Source of the DNA: Nilaparvata lugens
Lineage: Eukaryota; Arthropoda; Insecta; Hemiptera; Delphacidae
DNA length: 64,000 nt
Reading direction: 5' to 3'
NCBI RefSeq assembly: GCF_014356525.2
Contig: NC_052516.1
Location: 22,722,929 to 22,786,928, forward strand
How positions within the stretch are numbered: the stretch's first letter is position 1; each line of letters opens with the position of its first letter. The notes beneath the pieces were generated by a model. The model saw nothing but the letters and a program-made list of their open reading frames with translations, made no database searches and was not told the origin of the DNA. Below are positions 11,609 to 25,947 of the stretch, in pieces. A program made the position numbers and the translations under genes.

Positions 11609-14600
11609 CTGCAAAACATAAGATGTATCTTCAGTAAAAAATAAATTATGATTTCATCAATTTTTTTCAAGAGGAGAAGAGTAACATCATAACAGTTTCA
11701 AGATATTTAGTTTGTTTATTGATATAATATTGTCTACAATATTTTAGAATGCTGTACTCATTTTATTTCCACAACTTTGATTACATTCCCAGTTAGGTAT
11801 CATCATAGAGAAAATATAGCATAAGTAGATATCCCATGGTATAGGTTGTTCATGTTCCAAATTTCAAGTCGATTTTTTGTTAACTCAAGATGATAACTGT
11901 CGATCACTGTCTATTATTAATGTGAATTGTAGGGGTGAGAGTGTAAGAATTGCACAGTATGAGAGACTACCAGCATCACATATCTTCATGAAAAATAGCT
12001 GCATGAACTATTGGACTGAGTTAACAGTGAAAATTGGAACATAAATTCCCTGTACCATGGGATATCTTCCTATAATATCTCTATTTCTCTATTGTATCAC
12101 CTTATTCTCTCCATTCCTTTCTTTTTTCTCTTTGATCTACTAAATCTATTCTCAAACACTTACTCTTCCATTTGAAAGCCTCTTGCTATCATGAAATATT
12201 TCTCTCATAAAAAAATTAAAAATCTCAGTCCTCAATATTGAACCAATCAATTTTCTTGGAAATCTACATAGAGTGTTGAGTATTGAGTGTTGAGCATAGA
12301 GTATTGAGTTATGTCTTCTAATTCAGATCAGTCTTATCAAGGATAGGAGTGAATAGTTTTAAATTTCTATTGTTATCATTGATAAGAGTTGAATCTAGTA
12401 ATTTTTCATGGTTTTCATCAATTAACTAGTTTCATCTCTATGTTTAGCAGAGTACAAATGCAAAGGGAAACAGAGTTTCAAGCAAACTGCTCACAGGGAC
12501 AATAATGATAGCTTCCACTAAAGTCCTAAATATTAATGTGCAGTATATTTTGAGTACAGGTTTTTTACAATTTGGCATTCTCATGGCAGCTACTTTAGTG
12601 AGGTCCAAGTTATAATGGCAGTGGAGAAAGATAGGAGAAAAACGTTGCTGATCCTCTGTCTTGTCAATGCCTTCTATAGACGGTAGTTGATACAGGTTTA
12701 TTGATGTAATATCAACTGTTCATTCTCATTTGAAATAATCAATCATATTTTATTAAGCAAGAAATTATATTTCTCAATAATTTCATAATGAATTTTAATA
12801 AAATATTTTGCTAATTAATTAATTATTCTACATTGTTGAAAGACGATCTGGCAACACAGCAAAGCGAGAAAGAGATAGCGCTATCCACTTTGTTGAATAA
12901 TAGACAAGGATAGCAATACCATTGCTAATCAAACATTGTCATTATATCGTGGACCCCACTAGAAGCAGAGAAAACTGATAACTATCTATGCTATCTTTTC
13001 TCTATTGTAGAAGTTCTTTTGTCCCTGTGTGACTGAAGTTCACTATAGTGTCCCTATTCACTGAAGGCTTAGTATTATCATAGACAAATGATAGCATAAG
13101 ACGCTATTGTTTCTCTATGGTATTATACACAAATCTCTACTTGAAATCTGAGTTTTCTTAAAATCGACAACGCACCTCTGTCTTCCACCAAAGTTATTGT
13201 TCTGTTGCACACTTGCAACGGTGGTGCTTGCAACGGGCGTAGTGGAAGCAACGGTGCTCTGTTCCGTTGCCTGGTTGACGGGACGCTTTCCTGTCAGGAG
13301 CTTCCTGACTGCAACCTTGGCGGTTTTCTTTTTGGCCTGGGCATCTCCGAATTTGTTCTTGGAAAAGTCAGCGGAAGAAGTGTTATCGTCATCATCATTG
13401 TCCTCTTTTCCGTTGTTGCGGTTGGCGAAGAAATTTCCTGAGCTGGAGCCTCTGGAAAATGGAAAATTTGGGGGTTTTAGACGGTTTTTGGGGAATTTTT
13501 GGGATTCTCCATTATTTTCAAGAAGAGGTCATGAGGATGGGTGGGTAGCTGGAAACTTTCAATGAAACCTGATGAAAGAGTTGAGTTATACATTCAGGCT
13601 AGGCGATAAGACTTATAAATTTAGGGTGTAGTTAGGAGTTTGTTAGGGAGTTTCGGATGATAGAACACCTTGAAAAATGGAGAACTGTGAAGTCTGAGAC
13701 GGGAATTTTCCACATTCAGGGAGTGAGAATCGAAAAAAGCAACAGGAAAGCCAGAGATGTTGACATTATTGAGGCATTTCAGGCAAGAAATTTCACATCC
13801 TGAGACTTTGGAAAATGAGAAACTGCGAGTTTTGAGGAAATCATGGAGAGTTTCCACATTCTAGCAGTTTACTTTAGTTATATTTAATTTTTTCACATAA
13901 AGCTGTATAATCAAGCAGAGCCCGCACAGCATGTGACACGTCAGAATTTTATAATCTTACATTCAAAAGAAACAATTTGAGAGTCAAAGAGGATGGGGTG
14001 TTTGAAATATGGGGAATCGATTATTGATGAGGAAGAAGAGAAAAGAGAAGGAGGAAGCAGAGAAGAGAGAAGAAGAGGATGAGAATGAGTGGAAGAAGCA
14101 GGATGAGAAATAGGAGAAGAGGAGGATTAGGAGAAGACCAGAGGAAAAGAAGGACAAGGATGGAGTAGATAGTAGAGGAGCAGTAGGAGGATGATCATGA
14201 GGAGGAGGCGTATGAGAAGAGAGAGAAGGACGAGGAGGAGTTGTACGGATAAGAGGTGAAGGGAAAGAGATATGATGTGGATGGATGATGAGAAGGAGAG
14301 GTAGAGGAGTAGGGAGAGGAAAATCAGTATTAGGGGGAAAAAGGAGAAGGAGACAAGAATGAGCTAAGAAAAAGAAGAAGGAAAGGGAGGAGGAGGAGGA
14401 GGAGGAGGAGGAGGTGGAGGGAGGAGGAGAAGGAGAAGGAGAGGAAGAAGAAGAAGAAGAAGAAGAAGAAGAAGAAGAAGAACAAGAGCAAGACGAAGGA
14501 GAAGAACAAGAAGAAGAACAAGAAGAAGAACAAGAAGAAGAACAAGAAAGGAGAATAAAATGGAGGGACAGAAGAGGATAAGGAATAGAAAGGGGAGGAG

Positions 14601-17600
14601 GAAGAAGAGTAGGAGTAGAATAGTGGAACAAACAACAACAAATATAAAGAGAAGAGGAAAAACAAGAAGAGGAAACTATAACAACGAATACAAGGAGAAG
14701 TAGAATATGCAGGAAAAAAGGAAAATGAAGAGAAGAAGAAATAGAAAGAGGAGGAGAACTATAAAACAAATACCGACAACAACAAACATTTAAGAAGAAG
14801 ATTTTATTTTCAATTATGAGATATGCTCCTGTTTGCAGACAAAGTTTACTATTTAGCAAACAGTTTTGTATTCATTGACTGTATACTACTCATTTTTGTT
14901 GAATGTACTTGTCATTGAATAAAGATTTATTTATTTTTTTAGAAGAGGAAGAAGAAGAAGAGGAACAAGAATAAAAAAACCATAACAATAAGAACGATTA
15001 CAAGGAGAAGAAGGAGATAGAAAAACAAGGAAACTGAATGGAAGAAGGAAAATAAGGACTATAATAGAATTGAATAATTTATTGCCTCTATCAAGGGCGG
15101 AGTTAGGACACTAGGTCCTCTCTGCCACACAAACCTAAAGAGAAGTAGAATAACAACAAAACAGAGGAAAGATGCAGTTCCAAAGTGAATGAATCAGTCT
15201 GGTATTGGGACGTACCTCAATAGATCCTTGTGCAGTCTCCTATCACCAGTGTCGGCCTTCTGCAGATATGTGTCGTCATCGTCCTCAGAGACTGCATTGT
15301 TCACAGGCAAATGGCTGGGGCGCTGCTTCGGCTTGGAGTAGATGGGCGGGGCACTGGATGGTCCCAGCGAGATGGGGGTGGCACGGCTTGGTCCGAACTC
15401 GGGCACTCCGTCGCCTAATAAAACGGCAAATTTCGGGTAAAAATAGGGTATAAAAGTCGATAAAATTAATGTAAAAATGAATAAACAAATAATATTTTTA
15501 TTGAAAACATTGAGAGACTATTCATATAATAAATACAACTTCCATTATCTTCAATTTTTGCAATTCAGCAACTTCTGGGGTTGATTAATCAACCAGGTGG
15601 GTCCATGTTTCGAGAGCTGAGTTATTAATTTTGGCACCTGTGAAAAGGTGAAATTTGGGGTGAAAGCAAAGTAAAGTCGATCAAAAGAGTTGAATGATAC
15701 AATTTATCATCTGTGAAACAGGTATAATTTGAATTGGATTTGGAACACAATATTACAAGAGTTGCATTCAAATTATAAATCTCATTATCTGAAGGAGCAT
15801 TTGATTTGGGGTGAAATAGATAGAACTTGTTGGATAGAAGGCAGAAGAAGAGTTGAATTTTGACTTTCATCACATGGGAAAAGTGTATAATGAGTTTTAT
15901 TGAGTATAATAAGGGTTTTATTGGTTGTAGAACCCAATAATTACAATGAGAAATTTTATTCTCTCTAGAATAGAACTGAATTGACGGTAAAACAATTGAA
16001 CGCGAAGACTACAGATGGAAATTACTGAGATATTGCAATTATTCAAATGCTAATGAATTATTTATTATTAAACAAAAATCCAAATTAAATGCTGTAAATC
16101 ACCCTGAAGACTTCTGCTACTGCAAATATTGACAACAGGGTAAACAGTTAGATGGAAATTCGATGAGCGCTACTATTTAAACATTATTTGTCAGCCCGGG
16201 AACCGAACACACTACTTCCTAATTGCCGGTCAGGAATTCTCACCCTCAAACCAAACTGACAATCTCTGGATAGCAAATCGGGATTGTCCCGGGCTGACAA
16301 ATAATTTTTGAATAGTAGCGCTCATCGAATTTCCATCTAGCTGTTTAGCCTGTTGTCAATATTTGCAGTAGCAGAAGTCTTCGGGGTGAATAAATTATCG
16401 ATTTGGAAGATCCCCCTCTTCAATTCTATTGGAGACTTTTGGATTTAGCGTAACTACAATGTACTACGTCACAGAACAGCGTCTACCAGTCACAGAAAAG
16501 TAGGAGGACACTCCCACTTTTAACGCGTCCTCATTGGCTAATGACATTGTGGAGCCGCTATTTCGTGGAAAAAATCAACTCTAATAAGTTGGATATAGTT
16601 TTGTTCAGTCACTGTTTATTATTATTTGTTTTCAACAGTTCAATTTCCAAAAGTTTTTAATTGGTCATATCTTTATTGTTAAATGTGTGTTATCAAAAAT
16701 CTATCTTATCATTTCCCGCATTTCTATACGATTCTCAAAAACAAACATGGCTGAAATACGTTTGTTGTCTGCCAACCAATATCAGCAATAAATCATACTA
16801 GTAGGCCCTATTTACCTGTCGTATCATCTCATCCAAGAACTCACATGATTTTCCATTCACAAATACGGATGGTATTTTTGTTACCAACAGATATTTTGGA
16901 ATAATTTTGTATCGTACTATCTTTCTCGTATGGTATATCATCTCGTACTTTTACTGTACTAATAGCATAGAATGACTGCCTTTATTTTGACCTAGGAGGG
17001 CGAAGTGTTAGGGCTAATAGCAGAGATTTCAGAATGTTCCAAAATGAATAGGCTGAATATTCTTACTTATCCTGTAGAGATCGAAGTTGTCACTGTAGAA
17101 CAAGGTAGAAGCCTCACAGTCTATGTTATACCAATCGTCACAGATCTGGTTCTCTTGATCGAAGCTCGTATCGTTGGGACACAAAAATCTGAAGTCTTGT
17201 ACCTAAAAAAAAACACAAAATAAAGAATGAATTTTATATAATATCGATTACCAATTTTAAATGGATTTAATCACATATTCATAGTTATTAGTATGGGGAG
17301 TTGATCAAAACTCGTATCGTTGGGACATAAAAATCTGAAGTCTTGTACCTAAAAAAAAGAACACAAAATAAAGAATGAATATTATATAATATCGATTACC
17401 AATTTTGAATGGATTTAATCACATCTTCATAATTATTATGGGGTGTTGATCAAAACTCGTATCGTTGGGACACAAAAATCTGTAGTCTTGTACCTAGAAA
17501 AAACACAAAATAAAGAGTAAATTTTATATAATATCGATTACCAACTTTGGATGGATTTAATCACACCATCATCTTATGAGGAGTCCGATCTCACGCTTAT

Positions 17601-20600
17601 AGGCGTCACATATGACGTGGTAGCAGTATCAAAATACCACAATTTGAATATCGTGTCAAAGAGAAAAGAAGATATGTCTGTTGTTTCACGAATCATTTAG
17701 CTCATGGGTCTATTTGTTATAACTGATCTGGCTTGTTGATTTGAAAATAGAATACAGATCATTCCAGATCTCATATCTTGAACAACAGATTCACCAATAA
17801 TTATTGTTTGCTTGATAGTTTAGATTAGAATAATGCAACATGAATGTTAAATTATAATCTGATAGCTAATTGTATTATCTTCACTTGCGTTATCTATTTG
17901 CACAATCCATTTCAATTAAGGGACGTTAATCTACTGAGTGTCATCAACTCTTCAACTTGTATGGAATTATGAGAAACGTTTTTTCAACTTTAAAATCATT
18001 CAGTTGAAACCACAAACCACAAAGTTAATATAGTTCTATGTGCAATCATACAGTATTCAGTTACTGCTTGAAGATTATAGACACCTTGCTACTGAATTTT
18101 TCATTTTCCTGATTTCATAAACATGTAAGCAAACATTTAAAGTGCAAAATTGAACATAGTGAATAATAAGCTTCAATTATTGATGGATATTAACTTGATT
18201 CACAGCATCAACAAATCTAAAATGATTAGAATACATCAATATTATTTCTTGATTGTAATTACAAAAAATTATGATATGTTCATAGAGGAAAGATGTTATG
18301 CAATATTTTCTCTTATAAATATTCAAAAAAATCAAATTTATTTCCATTTTCAGACAGTATAATAAGAATGAACTATTCTAATACACAGTATATTAATGAA
18401 AATGAAAATTACCACCAGAAAAAGTAAAACTTGCTCGCTGGTGGGAGTCCATCCTAAAACTAAATTTGATAATTATTTAATACTAGCAAAAATAGAAAGG
18501 AAAAGGAAAAAATATAAGTTCAGGAAATATGGTATGATATTGTCTTTGTAATCGTAATTTAATGTCGTACCAACAAAGTGTAATTTCAAGGCAATAGCTC
18601 CTTCAGTGGCTCCTGAATTTCGGGAATAACTGATGTTATTTACTTGAGAAACTAATTTTAAGACTAATACAACCTCATACAGTGGAGAAATTAAAAGGGA
18701 AATAAATATAAGAGAATATTATAAAAGAGAAATTTTTTTTGTCAGATCAGCAGCGTATTTTGATATGATGTAACCCACGGTAAATAGAAGAAGAAATAGA
18801 TGAAAATGAATATTAATGAAAATGAAAATTACCACCAGCAAAGTAAAACTAGCTCGCTGGTGGGAGTCCATCCTAAAACTAGATTTGATAATAATTAAAT
18901 ACTAGCAAAAATAAAAAGGAAAAAAAGCATAAGTTCAGGGAATATGGTAGGTCTATGATATGCTATGATATTGTCTTAGTAATCATAATTTAATGTTGTA
19001 CCAACAAAGAGTAATTTCAAGGCGATAGCTCTTTCAGTGGCTCCTGAATTTCGGAAATAACTGATGTTATTTACTTGAGACACTAATTTTAAGACTAATA
19101 CAACCTCATACAGTGGAGGAATATAAAAGAGATTTTTTTTTGTAAGATCAGCAGCGTATTTTGATATGATGTAACCCACGGTAAATAGAAGAAGAAATAG
19201 ATGAAAATGAATATTAATGAAAATGAAAATTACCACCAGCAAAGTAAAACTAGCTCGCTGGTGGGAGTCCATCCTAAAACTAGATTTGATAATAATTAAA
19301 TACTAGCAAAAATAAAAAGGAAAAAAAGCATAAGTTCAGGGAATATGGTAGGTCTATGATATGCTATGATATTGTCTTAGTAATCATAATTTAATGTTGT
19401 ACCAACAAAGAGTAATTTCAAGGCGATAGCTCTTTCAGTGGCTCCTGAATTTCGGAAATAACTGATGTTATTTACTTGAGACACTAATTTTAAGACTAAT
19501 ACAACCTCATACAGTGGAGGAATATAAAAGAGATTTTTTTTTGTAAGATCAGCAGCGTATTTTGATATGATGTAACCCACGGTAAATAGAAGAAGAAATA
19601 GATGAAAATGAATATTAATGAAAATGAAAATTACCACCAGCAAAGTAAAACTAGCTCGCTGGTGGGAGTCCATCCTAAAACTAGATTTGATAATAATTAA
19701 ATACTAGCAAAAATAAAAAGGAAAAAAAGCATAAGTTCAGGGAATATGGTAGGCCTATGATATGCTATGATATTGTCTTAGTAATCATAATTTAATGTTG
19801 TACCAACAAAGAGTAATTTCAAGGCGATAGCTCTTTCAGTGGCTCCTGAATTTCGGAAATAACTGATGTTATTTACTTGAGACACTAATTTTAAGACTAA
19901 TACAACCTCATACAGTGGAGGAATATAAAAGAGAATTTTTTTTTGTAAGATCAGCAGCGTATTTTGATATGATGTAACCCACGGTAAATAGAAGAAGACG
20001 GTAGTTGTCACGCGCATGTTTCTGCTAAATTTCCGGTGTTGCTGATGTCATTTTATATCCAATCATCTGTTTTTAACAAATAATTTTCATAAATTGCCAA
20101 TAGGTGTTATAAACCTCGGTTGGTGGCGATGACGCAATCTAGCTGGCTGGCCACTGGGCACACATTTCATGACCCCTACCGTTTTTATCTAAATACCGTG
20201 ATGTAACCCAAGAAGCTGGAACTGAAATTAACTGAATTAGTAACTAAAACTTTTTCAAAAGCTGTCATGAAATTAATATAGAACTCAAGGTAGAAGGGAT
20301 ATTGGCAGACCTTATAGAGATGATTAGTAGTTATGTCCTTTGAAACCGGAACAGGTGTGTACGCCTAATTCTGGAAAGTAACTACTAAAATAACTACAGT
20401 AACTCACTTCAAGACCAAATCCTCAGACAGAAGAGGATCAGCTCCTTGATCAGCGTGTATCATCTGATGCAGGAGTCTCCAACCTTTTTCATCCAAGGGT
20501 ACGTGGTATTTGACTTGTGGGGACACACACTACGGGGGATTTGGGGGGTGTAAAATTATTATATTTCCATTAAAATAATATGAGGAGTTTCAAGTCGGTT

Positions 20601-22080
20601 TAATTAAAACACAGGAAGAAACAAATCAATTCATTTCATTTTAATTCAAAGTCCAATTTATTGAGTGTAAAAAGGTCATAAGAGAACTTGACAATGCATG
20701 AATTTAGCAAGTTGAACAAAATAATAAGTTTTTTGAATAAATAGTAATAAGACAACTTGACAATACACGAATTCGCAAAAAGTTACCAAGCTAAAAGAGA
20801 ATACTTATTTTTAGTGAGAAGATAATTTGCATTTGTTTTCCACTTGAAATGTCCGCCTATTTAGACCTATACAGTTCGCGCGCACGTACGCAGGGACATG
20901 TACAGTCCGTGCAGACAATTTGCTAATATCTCGCAATGATTGATCGCTGCTTGTTTACAGATAATTTTACACTCATTAAGAAATGGAGTGGCTAGTAAGA
21001 GAAGAGCACTGAACTCACAGTTGTTGTCAAAAATGTGTATAGATAAATATTAAAAAAAAATGTAGCAATAACTCTCGGCGGGCCGGACAAAATCCATCCG
21101 CGGGCCGGATGTGGCCCGCGGGCCGTAGGTTGGAGAGCCCTGATCTAAAGCTCAAGTAGATATCCCATGGTATAGGGCGTTTATGTCGCAACTTTTACTG
21201 TTATCTCAAGCCGATAGTCCACGTATTTCTTTCCCAAAAAGGTGTGTGACACTGGTAGTCTCTCATATTGTGCCGTTCATACACTCTCACCCCAACAAAA
21301 TCTACAATAATCGATCGTAATCGACTTGAGATAACAGTTAAAGTTGCGACATAAACGCCCTATACCATGTAATATCTACTTACGCTATTGTTTCTCTATG
21401 ATTATAGTAACAATTATTGTCAGTCTCTAATGTTCAGCGTATGATACAATGTAACTTAAGTAGCTTTTATCAACTGAATTATTAACTAAAGTAACTAAAG
21501 TAACTAGAGTAACTCACCCCAAGACCAGCAACCCTGACGCATACGTGAAACATTTGACAGTCTGTCTCAGGGTCGGCGTAATATCCTCCAACGATCTTGT
21601 CTCTGCATGAAAACGAAGTGCGTGGCATCTCATCCAAACTGTAGTTCGGAGGCCTTCTCTGGCCTTCCACCATGCAGATAGCGAAAAGCGCTGTGAAAAA
21701 GAGAAGGAAAATATGATAAGTGATAGAGAAGAAAGAGATGGAAAGGGGTAATTTGATAAATCGTGAGAGAAAGATGTGAAGAGTGAAGAAGTTTTAAATT
21801 GTATTTGTATTGAATTGTATCATTATTGTATTATTGTATTATATCGGTATTGTATTGTATTGTCAGCTTGAAAATGGGACCTGTTTGGTCACGAAACCAT
21901 GATGGTCCTGTACCAAATAGAACTGTAGAATTTGACAATATTATGTGTGTTTTTACTTTCCTTACCCTATTACCATAGGTAAGGAAAGTATTGCTTTCCA
22001 AAAAAATTTAAGGTACCCTAATTTCATGTTTTCTATACGTTTCAAGGCCCCCTGAGTCCAAAAACATGATTTTTGGGTGT

Positions 22081-22135
<55 letters not shown>

Positions 22136-22157
22136 TGTGTGTGTGGTGTGTGTGTGT

Positions 22158-22239
<82 letters not shown>

Positions 22240-25200
22240 TGTGAACACGATAACACCATTACTAATTAACCGAATGACTTGAAATTTTAAACTTAAGGTC
22301 CTTATACCATGAGGATCCGACAATGAGAAATTCAATAAAATTAAATTCAAAATGGCGGAAAAAATGGCGGATAATGGCTAAAAGCCATGTTTTCCACGGT
22401 TTTCTCGAAAACGGTTCTAACGATTTTCTTCAAATTTATACCCTAGATAGCCCTATCAACCGACATGAGTCTCATTTCTGGGAAAATTGCAGGAGCTCCG
22501 TAATATTCCTGAGAAGAATGAATTTTGTTAAATTTCTATCACGATTTTCTCAAAAATGACTTGACCGATTTTTTCAAATTCATACCCTGTATAGTTATAA
22601 TATCAGCTCTATTGAATGGCATGAGTCTCCTCTCTGAGAAATTAACTGGGGGTCCACCCCATTCTTGAGAAATTTACTTTGTAACCTCCTTCTCGTGCGT
22701 AGTAGTTCTGGTGGTAGGTAGGTAGAGCAGTTTATTCAAAAGAACACAATCATGTCGATATTTTATTTGTAGATCAGCTGTTTTGACAACTTTTAAAAAA
22801 TCCTCAAATTTCATAATTCAAACAAAGGAAAATGTACTCTGAACACAATAACAATAGTATAATCGTAGTTTTAATTATTTGGCCGCCAATTGGCATAATG
22901 TTATTCCCCTAAATTATCCTCCTTAATGAGGCTTATAGATCAATGAGCAAGGAAAGTTGTGTGAGTGTACCACACCAGATTTTTATTTCTTTTAATTGTC
23001 GTCATGTGAAATTACGCTCAGATGCATCGTTGATGTAGTAACCGAAAAACAAAAAATACTTCCATATTCTGAATTCTGAAAACCGTTGAGATCTCAAATC
23101 TCATAAACGGACCTGTTTGTCAAATTTCAATGCCTTTGTACTCCTGAGGGAAGCTCAATCTCTAATATTTAAATTAAAAAATTAATGAGTTATTGGTCAT
23201 ATGGGATCATTATGAAAGTACCCATGACAGGTACTTAATCATAATGATTTTCCAAAAAATGTTTAACTCGCTTTAATACAAAAAGGTTTTTTCAATACTT
23301 GGATTGAAGTAGTAATCTTTCCTATGAAAACGCTTCCACGAATCTCTGGCGAGAGGTAGCAACTTAAAAGTCAGTTATTAATAACAGATGCAATGTAAAT
23401 TGCATTCGAATCCATTTTGTGAGTTCTCTACCCATCAAAAGAGGTTTCACGATGGTAAAAATCAACAAACTTTTTCAAGAATTTGATTAAAAGCCATGAC
23501 AAAAGTTGCACTGACGGAAAATTGAGTAGAGAAAAGCTTAAAGTAGTTGAGCAAAGTCACGCTAGATAACGCTGGCAGCAAACATGATACAAACCACTAT
23601 GATACTGTATCATTTATGCATCATTTACTGTATCAGATTTCAGTTTCTGAAGAAGAGACTAGAAAGACCCTATAAAAAAACTTGTTCAGACATCCACATT
23701 ACTGTAATACATACCTGTTTCTTAAGAATTAAATTCCTTTTTAAAATAAAGGTTAAAAAACAATATCCACTTATATTGTAACTTGATAGCTATAGTGGGT
23801 GAGGTCCACGTTATAATGGCAGTGGAGAAAGATAGGAAAACAACGTTGCCGATCCTCTGTCTTGTCAATGCCTTCTACATAGGCCTATGGTAGGTGATAG
23901 AGGTTTATTGATGTAATATAACTATTCATTCTCCTTTAAAATAATCAATTATATCTTATAAAGCAATACATTTTTTAAAAATAATTTTATAATGAATTTA
24001 CATAATTAAGATGAAATATTTTGCCAATTAATATTCTATATTGTTAAAAGACGATCTGGCCACAGAGCAAAAAGCGAGAAAGAGATGACGCTATCCACTT
24101 TGTTGAATGATAGACAAGGATAGCAATACCATTGCTAATCAAACACTGCTATTATAACGAGGACCTCACTATAGTAATATGAGACTACCAGACAAATAAT
24201 ATAATAATATATTAACTTCAATGAACTTTTGACAGCCTCTTTGACCAGATAATATAGTAGGCTATGTAAGGTTGATTATTCATGTATTGCAATGTAATTT
24301 GATGTTACATTCTATACTTTCTGCTCTTGACAACGGTTTTAATTGAGATGAGTCAGCAAAATTCTTTGATATTGCAAGAATTAAATGAGCAACTTATGTT
24401 TATAATATGTTTGTATTTCACTGGATCTCGAAAACGGTTCTAACGATTCTCACGAAATTCAGAATATAGTAGGTTTATAATATGAAGATTCGATTGCACT
24501 CGATCACATCCCTGGGAGAACTCGCTGAAGGACATAATGAGGATAATTATTATTCATCCTTGGAAAAACAGATGATAATAATTATTTCATCATCTGTTGA
24601 TGATGGAAGTGAGTGAGAGAGTTCATGTGTGTGGGACTGTGTCAAAATTATGACTCAGCTGTTGAACTTTTGTAATCATTCAATCAGGTACAAAGTGCCG
24701 GTTGCAAAAAAGCCGGGTTATTTTCAATCCTGATTAATTCCAGTAGATCCATCTTTTTGTAATGGTCTTCTCTGATTTGGTTCACATGAAGTTAATCAGT
24801 ATTAAAATTCAATCGGCTTTTGTGCAACTGGGCCTTTGTTAGGGAAATTTTTGCATTACTCTGGGAATTAATCTCGATTTACTGTGATTATACTGTGATA
24901 TACTGTGATACTCGATTTACTGTGATCTGTGATACACTTCTGTATGAATGTTATTAAAATTTCTTCTTTTGCAATAAATTTCTTATACCTTTGTCTTTGT
25001 ACTCCAGAGCCAGATCAAAGCTCAGTCCCGGATATTTAAATTAATAATAATAATTATTTAATGTCTTATGGGATCATTATGAAAGTACCCATGACAGGTC
25101 CTTAATCATAATAATCCACCAAAAAAAGAGATTTATCTTTTATAGTTTTGAGAAATTTCAGTGATTTGTTTGAAGTAATCTGTCCTATGAAAACGCTTCC

Positions 25201-25893
25201 ACTAATCTATGGCGAGAGGTAGCAACTTAAAAGTCAGTTATCAAAACAACTGCAATGTCAATTGCATTGAAATCCATTTTGTGAGTTCTCTACTCATTAA
25301 AAAAGGTTTCTTGATGGTAAAAATTAACAAACTTTTTCAAGAATTTGATTAAAAGCCATGACAAAAGTTGCACTGACGGAAAATTGAGTAGAGAAAAGCT
25401 TAATGTAGTTGTGCAAAGTCACGCTAGATAACGCTGGCAGCAAACATGATACAAACTACTATGATACTGTATCATTTATGCATCATTCACTGTATCAGAA
25501 TACAGTTTCTGAAGAATAAGAGACTAGTAGTTCTGTGAACAGTAGACCTCAGGCAGTATTCTCATCCACAAGTACCTGATTGGAACTATAGGCCTTAAGG
25601 AAATACAGTAATAGACTGGCTTCTCCACACATCTGTGTAATCACTTGTCAGCTGATTTATGATGAATAATTCTATAGTCTGATTTTTACTCTAATATTGA
25701 CTTATGAAGGAGGCTCCTTTTACTTTCCTTGCCCTATTACCATAGGTAAGGAAAGTATTGCTTTCCGAAAAAAATTAAGGTATCCCAATTTCTAAATTTC
25801 TATACGTTTCAAGGTCCCCTGAGTCCAAAAAAGTGGTTTTTGGGTATTGGTCTGTATGTGTGTGTTTGTGTTTGTGTGTGTGTGTGTGTGTGT

Positions 25894-25947
<54 letters not shown>

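Noticed and set aside
13197..13565. Plus-strand frames of 78-122 codons over 13.2-13.5 kb
   Set aside because: They are the antisense shadow of exon 5 of the CPAP1-like gene, whose phase and homology are convincing.
15205..15488. Plus-strand and alternative minus frames over 15.2-15.5 kb
   Set aside because: Shadows of exon 4. The true frame fits both splice junctions.
18976..20017. 98-codon frames in the 401-bp array as a gene family
   Set aside because: No homology recognised, and no independent promoter or splice evidence. Kept as a finding only.
20404..20469. Exon-like segment (minus) ending TTGAA|gtgagt with an ATG after a CAG
   Set aside because: Length 56 nt would break the frame between phase-0 exons 2 and 3, and its acceptor would lie within a transposon. 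More likely a duplicated scrap of the exon 2 border.
22042..22350. His/Thr and Cys/Val repeat proteins
   Set aside because: Translations of a (GT)n microsatellite.
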